Shown: positions 1-15,557, numbered from the stretch's first letter. The stretch is 64,000 nucleotides of DNA from Daphnia carinata (GCF_022539665.2 NC_081338.1:5940446-6004445), one strand, 5' to 3'. Notes: a model not told the origin generated them from the sequence alone. Made by a program: numbers and translations.

Positions 1-562
1 TGGCTTTCCAGAAAAAGAAGAGAGTTGAAAATCGGCTGAAATAGACGACGTGTTAGATGGTTGTGACCGTACACGTTTATATACCGACGCAGTTTGTACC
101 ACCTTGTTCCAATTCAACTAGCGGCAACTCCCCCTTTTCTCTTGCGGAAGGATTTGCGAAAGTCTAGGAACCTTGAAAATCATTTATGCGTTTGCTCAAC
201 TTTCTCTATCTTTGGTTTTAAAAAATCATTTAGCTTACTGAGGAAATTTGAATTTGAAAATAGTGATAAGCGCAAGGTGATCTAGTCTAATTGCTCTTTA
301 ATTCTAGGTTCATTATTGGATGACACACAGTTTATGTCAAGCACATTGGTATATTTTATGAAGACCAAATGAAAGTGAATGCCTTCTTTGTTGGTGACCC
401 TGCGTAAACAAAACAGTACCTTCAATGTTTAGTGAGGTGAGAGCTAAAGGAATAAATATTTTTATGAGATTTCTTTTTTGCGCAAAGACCTCCCAACTGC
501 TTCCATTGGGGCTGTAACCACGCAACATGGGAAAAGAGGCGTCGCCAGACGGACAGCTTGGC
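1..562. other. upstream region of the spaetzle-like gene
   Basis: No convincing coding exon is visible on either strand. The short open frames here lack motifs, and the sequence is AT-rich. The right-hand end leads into a TATA box just before the spaetzle-like gene, so this is taken as its promoter and upstream flank. Confidence 0.5.
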
Positions 563-570
563 TATAAAAG
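563..570 (+). promoter_or_regulatory. TATA box of the spaetzle-like gene
   Basis: TATAAAAG lies about 80 bases before the ATG at 645. This places a transcription start near 593-600 and a short 5' leader. The assignment rests on the motif and the spacing only. Confidence 0.6.
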
Positions 571-644
571 CCTTCGTACGTTGGTGAAAGAAACACAGAA
601 TATCTAAGGTGTTTCAACTGCCTGCACATCTTAAATTATTCAGC

Positions 645-1686
645 ATGTCTTTTGTTTTGGTGAGTACAACGTTTTGCAACTCTCGCTGCGACCACTTACT
701 GTTTTTATATCTCAACAATACTTTGCATGTTACAGGCAATTTTGTTGTTTTGCGCCGTCGGTTCATGGGCCGAAGATTTAGCTGCCGAAGAGCAGTACAG
801 GTAAAGAATCTGTTGTGGTGCTTTAGAGGCTGGTGGTTAAAGAATAACTATCATAATAATTTTATATCTCTTTAATTAAAGGCCAGCTTACAGACCAGAA
901 CATGCGGCCTACAAGACGCCATATTCAGAGCCACAATATTCTTCGCACAGCAAACCGGCCTGTAAGATTTTACTTTCCATTTGGTGTATTTTGTTAGTTA
1001 TTTCCAAATCTTGTACAGATCCATCATACTCATCTTACCCAGCCTACCCCAAGTATTGTGATCCTAAAGCCGCTCCCAAATGCGCTGAGAATTCCACTGG
1101 TCATTGGTGTTTGACAGATGAGGAATACCCCGTCTACGAAGTCAATGTACTACTGAGTCTTTCCTGGCTTCTACTTTATCACCTTAACTAAATCCCAATT
1201 GTATTTGTTTAGTACGCCATCGAGTACGATCCTTTAGTCTTGAAGAAATACGCCGAAGTTGCCGATCAGTCCGCCAACAACTTGGTCGATGGTGTAGGCA
1301 AAGAACAAGAAGAGAAATTCGATTACTCTTTCTACAAAGGAAAGCAGTTCGATCAGGGCAACTGGGTTGGTGGTGAAGGTTTCATCTGCCCCAGCTCCGT
1401 CGCTTATTCTCGTCCTCTTCGTGCTAAGAACACTGCCGGTGAATGGCGTGTCATCGTCCAGGACGTTGCCTGGCCCACCTACACCCAAACCCAACGGACT
1501 GAGACTTGCTTGTTCCCAGAAGCCGCTTGCCGCACGTTGGCCCCTTGCCATTTCAGCAAATGCCTGCAGAAGCACACCGTCCATCGTATGCTTTCCTTCG
1601 ATCCTTGCGATGCTCGCAGAGGTGTCTTCATCGATACCTACAAGCTTCCGTCAGCATGCTCTTGCCACATCCCCGGCAAGGTTTAG
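645..1686 (+). CDS. spaetzle-like cystine-knot ligand (neurotrophin-1 type)
   Basis: Five exons (645-659, 736-800, 882-961, 1019-1146, 1213-1686) join in frame to give about 253 residues. The first 17 residues form a signal peptide (MSFVLAILLFCAVGSWA), followed by a Tyr/Pro/Ser-rich pro-region. The C-terminal ~100 residues carry eight cysteines in a Spaetzle pattern, including QTQRTETC and a closing SACSCHI. In this family the secreted pro-protein is cut by a serine protease and the knot dimer binds Toll-type receptors in immunity, patterning or neurotrophic signalling. All four introns have GT-AG ends and are short, and the phases agree. The start is chosen because the signal peptide begins there and a TATA box lies upstream. 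The exact spaetzle paralogue is not resolved. Confidence 0.88.
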
Positions 1687-2059
1687 ACCTACAGTCAGGA
1701 CCAGCAATATGACTCTTCGATTTGACTCCTACTCCCCACATGCTCAAATATCATCGAAAATCACAAATCCTGACGGTGTTCTGATAAAATGCGACTGCTA
1801 ATTGTCAACCATCTGCACATTAGGTTTGTATGGTACCATTTTCTGGATTTGTCCCTCATTGGGTCTGCTAGGCCAATGTGTTTTCTTCAGTTTCAACAAC
1901 GTGACTGCGAATTCTGGAAGTTTTTGTAGAACAATTGAATACGTATTTAAAAAACATAGAATTTTTATCATCCACGAATCGGTGCATGTTGCTTGGAACT
2001 CAAGAATCAAATAAAACAAATGGGGGAAGAGATTTTTATTATAAAATACGTGAAAACGT
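1687..2059 (+). other. 3' region of the spaetzle-like gene, with poly(A) signal
   Basis: No coding exon is seen. An AATAAA at 2010-2015 could end the spaetzle-like transcript. The convergent CCAR1 gene stops at 2060, so the two genes almost meet tail to tail. Confidence 0.5.
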
Positions 2060-5000
2060 TTACTGTTCTTCTTTATCTAGAAATACTGATTGTAGTGTTT
2101 GTGAGTCTAATGGTATCTGCTCCTCTTTAATCACTTCTCCTTTTGAAGCTAAAAGATTATTGCTGATTGCCTGAATCTTGCTGATACCATGGACATATTG
2201 GTTGACACATTCCTTAAAAAAAAAAGAAAAAATGGAAATAAGATCTTCACGGATTTTCATAAGTCGTTGTTATTTACCTGAAGCCGCGTCAATTCTTCAG
2301 TTGCCGAATCCGCCCGTAATTTTTCCGCTTCCAATTGTCTACATAACGAAGAGTTGGTTTCTGTCGACTTGGTCAAATCCACTCGGCATGTCGCTACATG
2401 AAACCATGGACGGATATTTAATAACTGTGCGACACTGTCTAAGTTAGAGGTAATTTGTTTTACCCAATTGATTTTGAGCCAGTTTAAACTTTAGTTCGCT
2501 TTCCCTCCTAGATTCCTCAGACTGTTCCAGTCGTACGAGCAACTGTTCGACATTCACATAAACACCGTTCAATAAGATTAATCCGACTGGTTCGCTGGCT
2601 GTTACTTCCTTCCCGTTTGTCACCTCATACGTCGAATTATCTATGATAAAGAAATCATAGTCAGCTACACGTTTTAAAGAAAAGACGGACAAATTCTTCT
2701 TTTACCTAAAGGTACATCACTTGGTTGATCTTCCTCCTCTTTGGTCATCAAAACACTTTTCTCAATGAGTTTCTTGTAGCGGAGGCAATCGTCCGTGATC
2801 ACTTTCTGAAGTAGCTTCCTGACCTAAGAACAAAATCAGCTTTAAAATTGAAGTAGAAAAACAGTTTGGCATCGCTTACCTGAGCTCGTGATAATTGTAG
2901 CCCTAACGTCAGGAAAAGATCTTCTAAATCTTTGCTGGCAATGTAGTTAGCATGACTTAAATCAAAGTAGCAATAAGCTAAGAGTAACGGGGCATTGTTC
3001 ATTAGCCTTCCGATTTTCATTTCTTTCCTTTTCTTTTTTTCCGTCTCTTCGTCCTCTTTCTTGTCCCTCTTTTCTTTTCTCAGATATTCATTGACAACCG
3101 ATCGATAGACCAATGCACCGAAATCACGCATCAGCATTTCATTGATGAGTTCAGAGAAGAGTGAGACTTCGAAGGTGTGCTCCTTGGTATCTTCCAGCCG
3201 ATAATCCAGAAGAACGGAAAGACTGACCAGGGAACAACTGAACTTGCCTCCTTTGGCAGTTGGAGATGGATGGACGAGAATTTGCGGTGAGGCGACAAAA
3301 TCTAACCGCCGACTACTATCCGTCTCATCCGCAGGAAGAGAACTTTCTCCACTTCCTGATTCTTGAGGTTCTTCTTCGGCAAGTTGGGCATCTTCCCGTT
3401 TACGTTTCTCTTCTTCAGCCTCACACTTTAAGGCTATTGTTAATCGCGGGACAAGCTGGGTCCGCATACCTTTACTACTCAAATTCCGCGCCTCCAATTC
3501 CGATTTGAGTTCACTAAACTGAAACAGACAAAAAGATGAGTATCTATTTTATTAACGGGAGAAATTTATCGAATTACTGACTTTGAGATTTTTTGGCTCA
3601 AGTTTTGAATAGTGAGAAGCTTCCTTTAATGGATCAACCGCGTCTTCTTTTGGTTCGTCTTCCATCTGCATAAAAGAAAAACAACACAAACGGATACCGA
3701 TGTAAATCTTGGAATCGTCTCCAACTACACAATCTAAAAAAGAGCATTATTCTGGAAGAAGTCAATCGTCGTAATGCAGCTCGGTCGAAATAAAATAAAT
3801 AAAAGAGTTTGCTCGTCGAAATCAAAAACCAAACGACAAAACAGAAAGAAAAAAAAAACAGTGAGAAGAATTAGTAGTCTGCGATGCCTTAGCTTCAGGA
3901 TCGGCCTCAGCTGGCTCGTTGGCCGGTTGCATATAAGACTGGACGATGGTCTCCCACTGGTTGGCGGTGGGAACGCACGACCAGACATCTGGTACAAAGA
4001 GCAGGACATTTTCAATGCGACTTTTCATGGACGAGACTCGGTGGTAGCGGATCTCGGCCACGCGGTACCTAATCATACGGACAAAATGATTATTTTCCAC
4101 TAATTAGCACAGACGCGACGGCCATCGACTATAAATATTCGAGAATCACTGAGCAACACGATTCATCCTGGAAGGGCAAATCAAAAGGATTAGAATTTGA
4201 AGCAACAAACATTCTCGTTCTACCGGGTAGAATACAACACTTCCTGAAAAATAGAAATGTCAAAAATTACATGCAGTGGGTTATCTCGAGAGCTACTCAC
4301 CATTGAGTGCAAGCGCTGAGATCGATGCCTGTTAGGGCCTTGCAGGTGCGAATGGCCGTTCTAATTAGCACTTGCGGATCGGACTTGGGATCGGCACCGT
4401 CCAGCGACGGACTCCAAGGCCCTCCGATCGCCATAGTCTCGTTCTTTCCGCGATGACCCACTAGGAATCGAATCAATCGAGCGGGATGGACAAAATCTTC
4501 TTTGTCTTCATCCGGACAGCATTTGCGAACGAATTCATCCATTGGAAGAAGACTGAGAAGCATCACTTTTGCGCTGTACGCATAATCAGCATCGGAAGGC
4601 TCGTAAACAGCAGTGTTTTCTGTCGGAGGTTCAACATCCTTGTCGAAGATGTGGAATGAAACTGGACTGTCTAGCTGTAAAGGACGATGGATGGGGAACG
4701 AGTCGACCCACCAGTAGATGGAGTTCAGGAAATCAGAAGGCACATACATATGGTTGTACCGGCGCCTTAATTCCAGGAGATTGGCTTCTCGACTGGAAAA
4801 ATTGTAAAGTAAATCAAATATGTAAAAACCCATTGTAACAAAAGTATTTCCAATTATCCTATTTGGAACTAGTGGGGGGTAAAAGAAAAAATGTTTACCA
4901 ATCCAAGGAGACTTTGGGGATCTGTACAGAATATCGAGGTGTGGCCCGAACCCTTCGCCGAGGTGGTGGGGAATTCTGTGGGCTACGACTACGTTTACGA

Positions 5001-6368
5001 CCCGGACTCCTGCTGTTGCTTCTGCTGCGTCTCTCTCGCGTTCTCGAGTCCCGGCTTTTAGGAGTCGCTCTATCCGATTCCCGATAATCGTTTGTGGTCG
5101 CTCTTCCGCGATTGGACCAATCCCGATTCATTTGTTTGTTCACGTCTTAAAAAAAAAAAAAAAAAAAAATCGGGGTTAATAATAAGAAACAAATATAATG
5201 AAACGAGTTGCATTAGGTAAATGGCCGATTGGGTAAGTTTTGGAGGCCATTTGTTTACCATTTTGGCAGAACGTTGTGGGTGCGAGGAGCTTCTGAGGTG
5301 GTTGTTGTTGCTGTGGTAACACCGGAGGTGCTATGACTTGAACCCGTGTGGCATTCCACTTGAACGGCATGGATCCGTTATAGGAAGCTTCTACCAGGAC
5401 GCGATCTCCGACCTGCGGCGCAGTACCTTTGACGACGCTTGCCTGAAATATCACATCTTCGTCGATAAAGCCGAAGTTTTCGTGCAACTTCGTTACAAGT
5501 CCACTGAAGACTCGTTGTTTAACTGTAGTTTGTTGCTGTTGAGACACACACGATCTATTTACTGCATACGTAGTAGTATAGTTCTGTGACAACGACGAAA
5601 GGTACATCTTGGGTAAGGTAGTATTTTACAAAATGCTTTCACCAATCATTACTGACCTGGACTGAAGATAGTGTAGTAGGCATAGCCAACCCAGGTGGTG
5701 CGATACTTGTCGATATGGACGTGGGAATAACTAAACTTGACTGATAAAAGGAACAATAATGTAGTTTTTTTCACTGTGACATTAACTTCTAATATCTACC
5801 GGCTGAATCTGAATAGTTCCTTGAGGAATACCAACATTCTAAATTAAGAACATTAAAAGATGAGGTTTATGTACCATAAGAAAATGAATCAACTGACCTG
5901 CTGCAAGCTTATAGAAGGTGTGAAATATGTTTGATGGGTTGTTGCCTGGTGCTGGGATGTGGCTATATTTGCCAACTGTGCTTGATTTATTTGGACTTGC
6001 CCAAAGGTACAACTGGCTGGAGTTAACTGCTGATTTAACAGTAGATGTGCTTGATTAAGGGGAATTTGAACCTGGTGGCTTTGTATGGCTGGCGTTAACT
6101 GGACTTGGCCTATTTGATTTTGGGCTGCCAGGTGAGTGGTTGTCAATGCTGGCTGGCTCAACGCAACAGACTGAACTGTCATTTGTTGAGCCAGCATTGG
6201 CTGTTGTTGAACTGCAATTTAAAAGAAACAAGACAATTTATCATTATTTGGACAATACTGTTGGACGACGAGTATGTCATTAATTATATCCTATGCTATT
6301 ATTAACTTCTTGTTACCATTATTCCGAACCCATGGAGGATTTTTCTGTGATGGATTATAATGAGCCAT
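2060..6368 (-). CDS. CCAR1: cell division cycle and apoptosis regulator 1 (CCAR1) orthologue
   Basis: This is a many-exon gene with short introns. Order of parts: the start reads MAHYNPSQKNPPW, close to the vertebrate QKNPPW start; then a Gln-rich segment (about 5.9-6.2 kb); an S1-like RNA-binding domain (5.3-5.55 kb, FSGLVTKLHENFGFIDEDV); an Arg/Ser-rich stretch with SRSPGRKRSRSP (about 5 kb); the DBC1/Nudix-like domain (4.0-4.9 kb, AIGGPWSPSLDG, ALTGIDLSACTQW); a SAP domain (about 3.45-3.6 kb, LEARNLSSKGMRTQL); the LAIKA-like block (LSVLLDYRLEDTKEHTFEV); an EF-hand-like segment (LGLQLSRAQV); and a C-terminal coiled coil ending at 2060. CCAR1 is a nuclear co-activator linked to Mediator, p53 and Wnt signalling and to splicing. 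The start at 6368 is the only Met that fits the conserved N-terminus. Confidence 0.93.
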
Positions 6369-6798
6369 CCTTGAATTTCTACCGAACGTAAGTCACGTAA
6401 AATTGTAAACATTCACCTTGGCAAGTTGTTTAGTCAAACCCCTAGGCTTCGCTAAGAAGTTGCAAGTTTTTCATGCAAATTAAATAAACTGTGGTGAAGA
6501 TATTTAAAAAGAGCAATCTTTAAGTTTTTCTTAAAACTAATTTAATAATTGATAATTTTCAACGTTGCTTATTGCGAAATGTTTTTGAATTTCCGGTAAA
6601 GGCAACGTATGATCTTGTATATTGCTCTCACTGGCTAACTCGTGGCTTACGTTTTCCCTTCACAAACCTTCTGCTAGTCCGTGTTTTTGAGAAATTAGAG
6701 TTGATTCATCCAGTGAAACCGTCGTAGTATCATATCTCAAAGGCGTTACGTTTTAAATCTTACCTTTCAATGTAAAAGTTTTTCGTTCATTTCCCAAA
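6369..6798. promoter_or_regulatory. divergent promoter region between CCAR1 and S6 kinase
   Basis: About 430 bases separate the two ATGs, which face apart. No clear TATA box pairs with either start. The interval must hold both 5' leaders and either a shared or two closely packed promoters. Inferred from layout. Confidence 0.55.
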
Positions 6799-8956
<2,158 letters not shown>

Positions 8957-10581
8957 TGCGACAGTGTTTTTTTTCCCGCCTTCGCGATAGATCAATAGTT
9001 TCAGTGGACTATTATTACAACTATTACTAATTCTATTACTACGCTAGATATAAATTGGGTTTCAACCTCGGCTCATTTCCCCCCCCCCCCCTCCCAACGC
9101 CCATGCGAAGCCAAAATGCAAAAGAAAAAAAAAGAATTCAACGAGATGTGAAATTTGTATAGTTCATAATAGCCAATAATCTGTTTTCCTCTTTCTTCTA
9201 GGATTTCTCTTTGGGCAGCCCTTTTGGTGATCCCTATAAGAGAAACCCCTTTACCTACGAATATTACAATTTCTCTTTCCCTGCCCCCTTAACCCTAAAT
9301 TCCTTTATCTAGCAACGTGACCCATTCAAAGCTGCGTTTCCTCTTTTTTTAAACTTTCGGTTTATCTTGTTTTAGGTTTCCAAGTTTTTTCATCGATATT
9401 TCCCCTTTATTTTGTCATCTAGGGTTTTTTTTTTCCTAAATTTTCGGTTGCTCGTATTCCTACCTACCCAAATTAACACTTTTTTTCCCTCTTTATTCAG
9501 TGCCTTAAGTAAAGCGAGATAACTTAAAATATTCCTTTTATAACACATCTTGCAAACAAAAGTTTTGTTCGTCTCCAAACGTGAGCTTCAGGATGGATGA
9601 ATTAGGCCCAGAAAGGATCAGGACTATGAAAGATATCCTTTTTTTTTTTGTTATATTAATCAATAGAAAAGAAAGTTACATTTAAAAAAATAGGATAATA
9701 ATAATTCAATAGGAGCTAAAAGAAATTGAAGATCGGAAGGGTGTGGCGTGACGATATCTTCGTCGCTGTTTTTCCTCCCCCAAAATCCGCCACCCTTTTT
9801 TTTTTCACTTTAATTTATCCAACAATTTTTCTTTTTCAAGCGTGTCGTGATTTGTTTGTTATATCGCCCCGAATTACTTTCCTCATTCTTTATTTTTCGG
9901 ATTTTCGTTTCCCTCCGTTCGTCGACTTTACAACTCCAGAAAGCTCAAAAATGACTTCCCACCCGATAATGGAACTCTTTAAGTGTCGGTTCAGTGTTGG
10001 ACGTGCAGTTAGTTATGGGGGATAGACGAACATATCGAATGCCCCCCAAACGCTTGGAAGCGATCCGCTAATTATTATTATTCCTTTTTAGATCGAGAAA
10101 AAACAAAATCCTTTAATTTAAAAAGTCAAATAGTTCAGCGCTTTCATGTCCCTCCACCAGCAACTAACATTTCGTGACTTGATTTGCGAAGATGTACAGA
10201 TTGACACATCGACTTCTTCTTCATTTTCCTTACTCACTTGATATGTGGACGCGCTAATTATCCATTTTTTTTTTCATTTGCCTCATGAAAACCTGTCGTT
10301 CATTGTTTTCCTTTTTTTTAAATTAAAGCGCTTTCGCGATAGAGGAATAAGAATTAGAGAGTAAGCGTCGGAGGGCACAGTTGGAGATGACGAAAAAAAT
10401 TAGACAGTAAATCAATAAAAAACAGTTTCTTTTTTCCTCCTTTTGTGCGTCTGTATGTGTGCAAAATTCTTGTCCGTCTTTGCCTCTCCCCGATATCATT
10501 TTTTCCCCATTGTATACGTGTTATAATTTTTTTTTTCCCTCCCCTTTTTTCAATGACGCAAATAAACGGTATGGAGAGCAA
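8957..10581. other. S6 kinase 3' region and intergenic DNA
   Basis: This stretch is T-rich with a 13-C run at 9079-9091 and several poly-T stretches. It probably holds the S6 kinase 3' untranslated region and the downstream flank of the first Smyd gene. AATAAA occurs at 10561-10566 on the + strand. No coding exon was recognised; the small open frames have no motifs. Confidence 0.5.
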
Positions 10582-12573
10582 TTAGATGGAAGCGATCCAG
10601 CGTCGGATTTGATCAAGTGCCTGTACAGCGCAAACAGCTCCTTCGGTTGAGGCTGCATCTTCGAGCAAAAGGATTTGTGTTGCTTCAGACAAGATGGCCT
10701 CGACAGCAACGATCCTTTCTTTAAATTCAGCTAATGTGCAATGCCCAGCTTCGTACGTCCGTTTGGCCAGCAGCAACATCGGCGCATACAACTCGTAAAG
10801 GGTAACTCCTAATTTAATAAACATTGAATGTCGGTATCAATTAAAATTCAAAAACTATTTTTAGGGAAGGCGACAGACCTCTGACTCGAGTGAGTCCAGG
10901 TTCGACTACATCGGCGACGGATAGTAATTGTTGGCAAATGGAAATTTTACGTTCCAGCTGTTCCATCTTCAAGGTGTTGAGTAAATAATTTTCGTCTCGG
11001 CCGTACAGTTGGCTCAGTGATTGCCTGGCACTCGTGAACAAGAAATGATTGGGATGGAGCGACGAGGCGTGTCGGCTAAGAAACTCTTCCAACCTAATAT
11101 CGTACGATTGAAACAAGGATTGCGTCTAATGGATTTGGCTGCTTACTTTTCAACGTCCTTTGGTCCAATGTTCTCAAATTCGTCTTTCAGTTGGTCAATC
11201 AGTTGGGTCACAACAGCTGCGTCTAACTGATGAGAGCAAGGAGAGCATTGCCATTGCGTTTCGTTCTCTTCCAGTGGCTGGATTGGAAGCATGATGCCAA
11301 TCGGACATCTGGGGCAACGTAGTGCCGATAAAAACGTCAAACATTCCGTTGGATCTGAGCAACGGGGACAATCACATTCGAACATTTTGCTCTGACGCAA
11401 AACGGATCGACGATCATTTGTCCCTGCATTTTTAATTGTTTTATAGATTTTTAAAAATTGAAATCTCGATAAAAACGTACCGTCTAGCGGAAGTGTGTAA
11501 GTTGTGAACAGTTGTTCGCCTTTCTTAATGGCAACTGAGGCACGGACGGTCATTTCGTAAGTACTAACACAAACGTTTGATATTAAATCAATTTCTATTT
11601 CAAGGTACATGCAAATTACTTGGAGTCGATGACGTGATGCGTGTTTGCTACACATCTATGAGACATCATGGACCCTGTGGGGAAAAGGCCCAATATTTGT
11701 TGACGTTTGCTGCCGGGCAGGCGAATTTCAAAGGCGTTGACGTCCAGCACACCGCAAGCCGCGTGAATGTCTTCCTCGCTGAATTCATTGGCCAATCCGC
11801 AAACTTTGCGAAGAAATTGAACGACATTCACTTGATAAATTCTCCACATTTGCGTCTGTCGACGTAGATCATTGTGATGCACCAACCCACTGAATTCCTG
11901 TACCATTGGTAAGTTAATTAGTTTTGGAAATGTTTTTAATTAACGTTCCTATTGCCAAATACCTCAAACAGTTTCGGCTGTGTAGTTTTTAACAAAATAC
12001 CTCTGAGCGGAGTGATGCATTGATAGACTGGATGAGGTTTGCTCATATCGTTAATGCTGATGCACGATCTTGCCCGGCTCAGTACGACGCATTCCGTGGC
12101 GTGTTCAGGACTCTTTGTTTAAAATTGATTAATAGTATTGTGAGATTGAAACATTAGGAAATGCTCACCTTGGCGCACTGTTCCTGGCAAAATGGGAAAT
12201 TACATCCAGGGCATCTGAAGAGACTGGCCACATTATCTAGACTCGTAAAGCACTTAAGACAGCATGGCCGGCAGCCCTGTTTCGGACCTACGATGGCAGC
12301 TTTTTCTCCAAAAATAATTTCTCCAGGTTTTAAGTTCCTCGTAGCAACTAAACAGCTGTTGCGCAATAAATCTTTTTAAAAAAATGTCACACGAACATTA
12401 GGTACCACAAATTTCATTTACCGTCCGAATTTCTCATTAAACACAATTTTGTAAGGTTTGCAGGACATCTTGTGGATGGCCTCATCTTTGTTTGTAAACA
12501 CTTCTCCGCTTCCATCACACGACGCGTTTGATTGAAATCCATTGCAAGTTATCGGCGATTCTTCGAGACTCAT
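10582..12573 (-). CDS. SmydA-type SET domain protein, copy A (N-terminal MYND finger lost)
   Basis: First (leftmost) of three tandem paralogues. Exons read in order: a short N-terminus that joins the family only at CKPYKIVFNEKFGR; a SET-N/inner Cys-rich exon (12.16-12.37 kb, FRCPGCNFPFCQEQCAK); an exon with EHATECVVLSRAR; the SET core (11.62-11.91 kb, MMSHRCVANTHH); a GEQLFTTY exon; post-SET Cys-rich FECDCPRCSDPTEC; and helical C-terminal exons. Copies B and C begin with a C-x2-C MYND finger that copy A lacks: only the tail around IHKMSCKPYK is left. The start is put at 12573 (MSLEESPIT), the first true ATG in frame. SmydA proteins are arthropod SET/MYND proteins; lysine methylation is assumed from family, not shown. 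Confidence 0.82.
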
Positions 12574-13537
12574 GCTGCAACTCTGGTAACTAATGCTAAA
12601 CGAAAACGTGCGACTCTTCCTGATGCCTACGTGGTTAGAAATGGAGGGGGGAAACAAACACCATTTGTATCTTTACTTCACTTATGGGTCGTCTGGTCGA
12701 GTGGCTAGCTTTTAAAGGTTGTTTTCATTGGCTCTCACGTTGTTCGTAGATGAGCTTTGGAATGAAGAGCCAAAATGTTATTTTAGCGGCAAACAATGTC
12801 TTCAACTCATCCGTCAACTTCACGAAGGCCATCTTCCGCATTTCGTCCGAACAGTAGGTAAACACGATTTTTGTTCGACATTTGTTGCGTCGCAGTGCGA
12901 TTGAGGAATTCACGCATATCAACACGTTCCCTGACTTGTCGTAAGGCTAAGAAATTTTACACAAAAAAAATTCGTAAAACGTGTCGTGGGCGGGCACTAT
13001 TTTCTTTGCCGATGAGTTTGAACGTGGCCCGCATTCCCACCATAAAGTAATGCCATCGGCTTCATTGCTACATTGACTGCGTTTCGTGTCACGTTAATTA
13101 TTCACTGAATAATTTTAGATCTATTAATCTCATTTTTTTAAATGTTTGACTCGAGGAAAATTATGGGTTGGTCTGTATGTCTTATTTCATTAGTTAAAAA
13201 ACAAAACATCATTTGTCAAGCTCCCGCTTAACGACAGGGTTTGGCAACCTTTTTTTTTAAGGGACAGAAATTGCGTCCCCTTCCTTCTGCATTGTTTCTT
13301 ACCTTCGTTCGAGTTTCAAAGACGTTGCACCGACAGTTGGTGGAATGAAATGTGCCAGTGAAACGTGGGAAAAGGTAATAAGCAACAGGTCATTTATTGT
13401 TCTCGTTATCCTCTAGTTAATACGTTTTTCTATTGTTAGACTGTATATAAACAAAAGGCAGGCTGTGTTATAGACAATTGTAGACAGTATTGACATTGAG
13501 GATTCTGCTGGTCTAGACGACATTCTTGTCACGTTTG
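12574..13537. other. spacer between Smyd copies A and B
   Basis: No recognised coding exon. Two overlapping open frames at 12.72-12.92 kb on opposite strands have no family motif. The interval should hold the promoter of copy A and the 3' end of copy B. A TATATAAA on the + strand at about 13443 has no gene after it. Confidence 0.45.
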
Positions 13538-15557
13538 TCACATGGTGAGAATCCAACGTTGAATTTGGCACAGGGATTGAACAGCTGCCATACCCATGGC
13601 CCCTTCGCTTGACGATGGATCTTCTAGTGAGAGGATCTTCGTCGCTTCCGATAAGATACTACGAACGGTTTCAACCTTTTCTTTAAATTCAGTGGGCGTG
13701 CAATGCCCCGCCTCAAATATCTTTCTTGCTATCAATAACATTGGGGCGTGCATTTCGTACAGCGTCACGCCTAATGTCACAACACTTTTTAACGTCAATG
13801 CAGTTGTTTTTAGATAAGATTTTCAAACCTCTGATTCGAGTGAGTCCAGGCTCGACAATGTCCGCCACAGCCAGCAGTTGTTGACAGATGGAGACTTTAC
13901 GTTCCAGCTGTTCCATCGTTAACGTATTGAGTAAATAACGTTCATCTCTGCCGTACAATTGACTCAACGATTGCCTCGCGTTCGTGAACAGGTAATGATT
14001 CGGATGAAGCAGGGGGGCGTATCGACTGAGAAATTCTTCGAATCTGTTCCATGAATGTACCATGAAACAGCAAAAAAATAATTCAAAGGTTTGCAATTGT
14101 TTAATACTTTTCTACGTCGTTAGGTCCAATAGCTTCGAATTTTTCCTTGATTTTATTGATTAACCGATTAACTATGGCAGCTGTTAACTGATAGGGACAT
14201 TGCGAACACTGCCATGGCGTGTCTTTCTCTTCCAGTGGCCGCATGGGCAATACGGCGCCAGTTGGGCATTTCGGGCAACGTAGAGCGGATAAGAAAGTCG
14301 AACATTCCGTCGCATCGGAGCAACGCGGACAATGGCATTCAAACAATTTACTCTGGCGCAACACAGATCGCCTCACGATCGTCCCTGCATTTGAAAAGTA
14401 AATGTTAAACGCACTTAAATGCTTATTGAATGGCACTAACCTTCTAGAGGCAAAGTATAACTAGCGAATATCTGCTCGCCTTCCTTGATTGCAACTGAGG
14501 CTCGTACGGTCATCTGATAACTAAAAAATGTTAACAATAAAAGCTGTTTTCATTTTCATACGTGATGGCGATGCTCATCACTTTGAATTGATGACATGAT
14601 GCGTGTTGGAGACGCAGTTATGGGACATCATGGATGCTAACGTAAAAACACCTAATGCTTCTCTGTTGTTGTGTCCAAACAGCCGCACTTCGTACGAGTT
14701 GATGTCGAGAGCTCCGCAAGCCGAATGGATCTCTTCCTCGCTGAATTGGTCGGCAACGCCGCACATTGTGCGCAGGAATTCGACGACGTTGACTTGATAG
14801 ACGTCCCACATTTCTGTCTGCCGACGCAGGTCGTTGTGGTGTTCCAATTCGCTGAATGCCTATCGACACGCAACGTCATTCACAGGTAAACTGGGCACCG
14901 TTGACATGTTTGAATACCTGAAATAATTGAGGCTGTGTGGTTTTCAGTGAAAGACACCTGAGCGGCAAAATGCAAAGGTAAATCGGATGAAATTTGCTCA
15001 TGTCGTCGATGTGTAATTTGGCACGACTTAAAATGAGGCACTCTGCTGAAAGATGCTCGGCGCTCTGATTGTGTCCGCGGGAACAAATTGTTACATTATA
15101 TTTTTTAATTGTGCAATTATCGCATACCTTGGCACATTTCTCTTGGCAGAATGGGAAATTACATCCAGAACAGCGGAAGAGACTGGCTTCTTCAACATTC
15201 TCCAGACTCGTGTAACACGTAAGACAACAAGGTAGGCAACCTTGTTTCGGCCCTGTCATAATTGCTTTTTCTTTAAATATAATTTCTCCAGGTTTGATGT
15301 TCTTCAATGCCATCATGCAACTGCAAATTGAATAACACTTAAATAAAAACCTAAAATTCTGAAAAGACGTTGTACCGTCCAAATTTCTCATCGTAAACGA
15401 TCTTGTATGGTTTGCACTGGGTTTTGTGGATCGACCAGTGTTGTTTCTGATGTTCTTTTGCGCAATAAGCGATTCCACCACATCCCGAACAAATTTGCGT
15501 GGCTTTCGCCCGACACACGGCGCACAATTGAGTTCCGTTGGCTGACGGTCGATTCAT
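13538..15557 (-). CDS. SmydA-type SET/MYND domain protein, copy B
   Basis: Complete-looking paralogue. It begins MNRPSANG, followed by an N-terminal MYND zinc finger (CAVCRAKATQICSGCGG, then HWSIHKTQC). Next come a SET-N exon with KPGEIIFKEKAI and an inner Cys-rich finger (CCLTCYTSL, CSGCNFPFCQEKCAK), a SAECLILSRAK exon, the SET core exon (14.58-14.87 kb, MMSHNCVSNTHH), a GEQ-type exon, a post-SET FECHCPRCSD exon and helical C-terminal exons ending SLCQIQRWILTM. Exon order and boundaries match copies A and C. The ATG at 15557 is preferred because an upstream in-frame extension has only a TTG. Related family members are lysine methyltransferases or repressors; the substrate is unknown. Confidence 0.87.

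Noticed and set aside
1234-1584. Minus-strand 116-residue open frame over the spaetzle exon
   Set aside because: Antisense shadow of the cysteine-knot exon, with no motif of its own.
12685-12730. tRNA A-box-like sequence (GGTCGTCTGGTCGAGTGGCTAGC region)
   Set aside because: No matching B box, anticodon arm or acceptor stem follows within tRNA distance.
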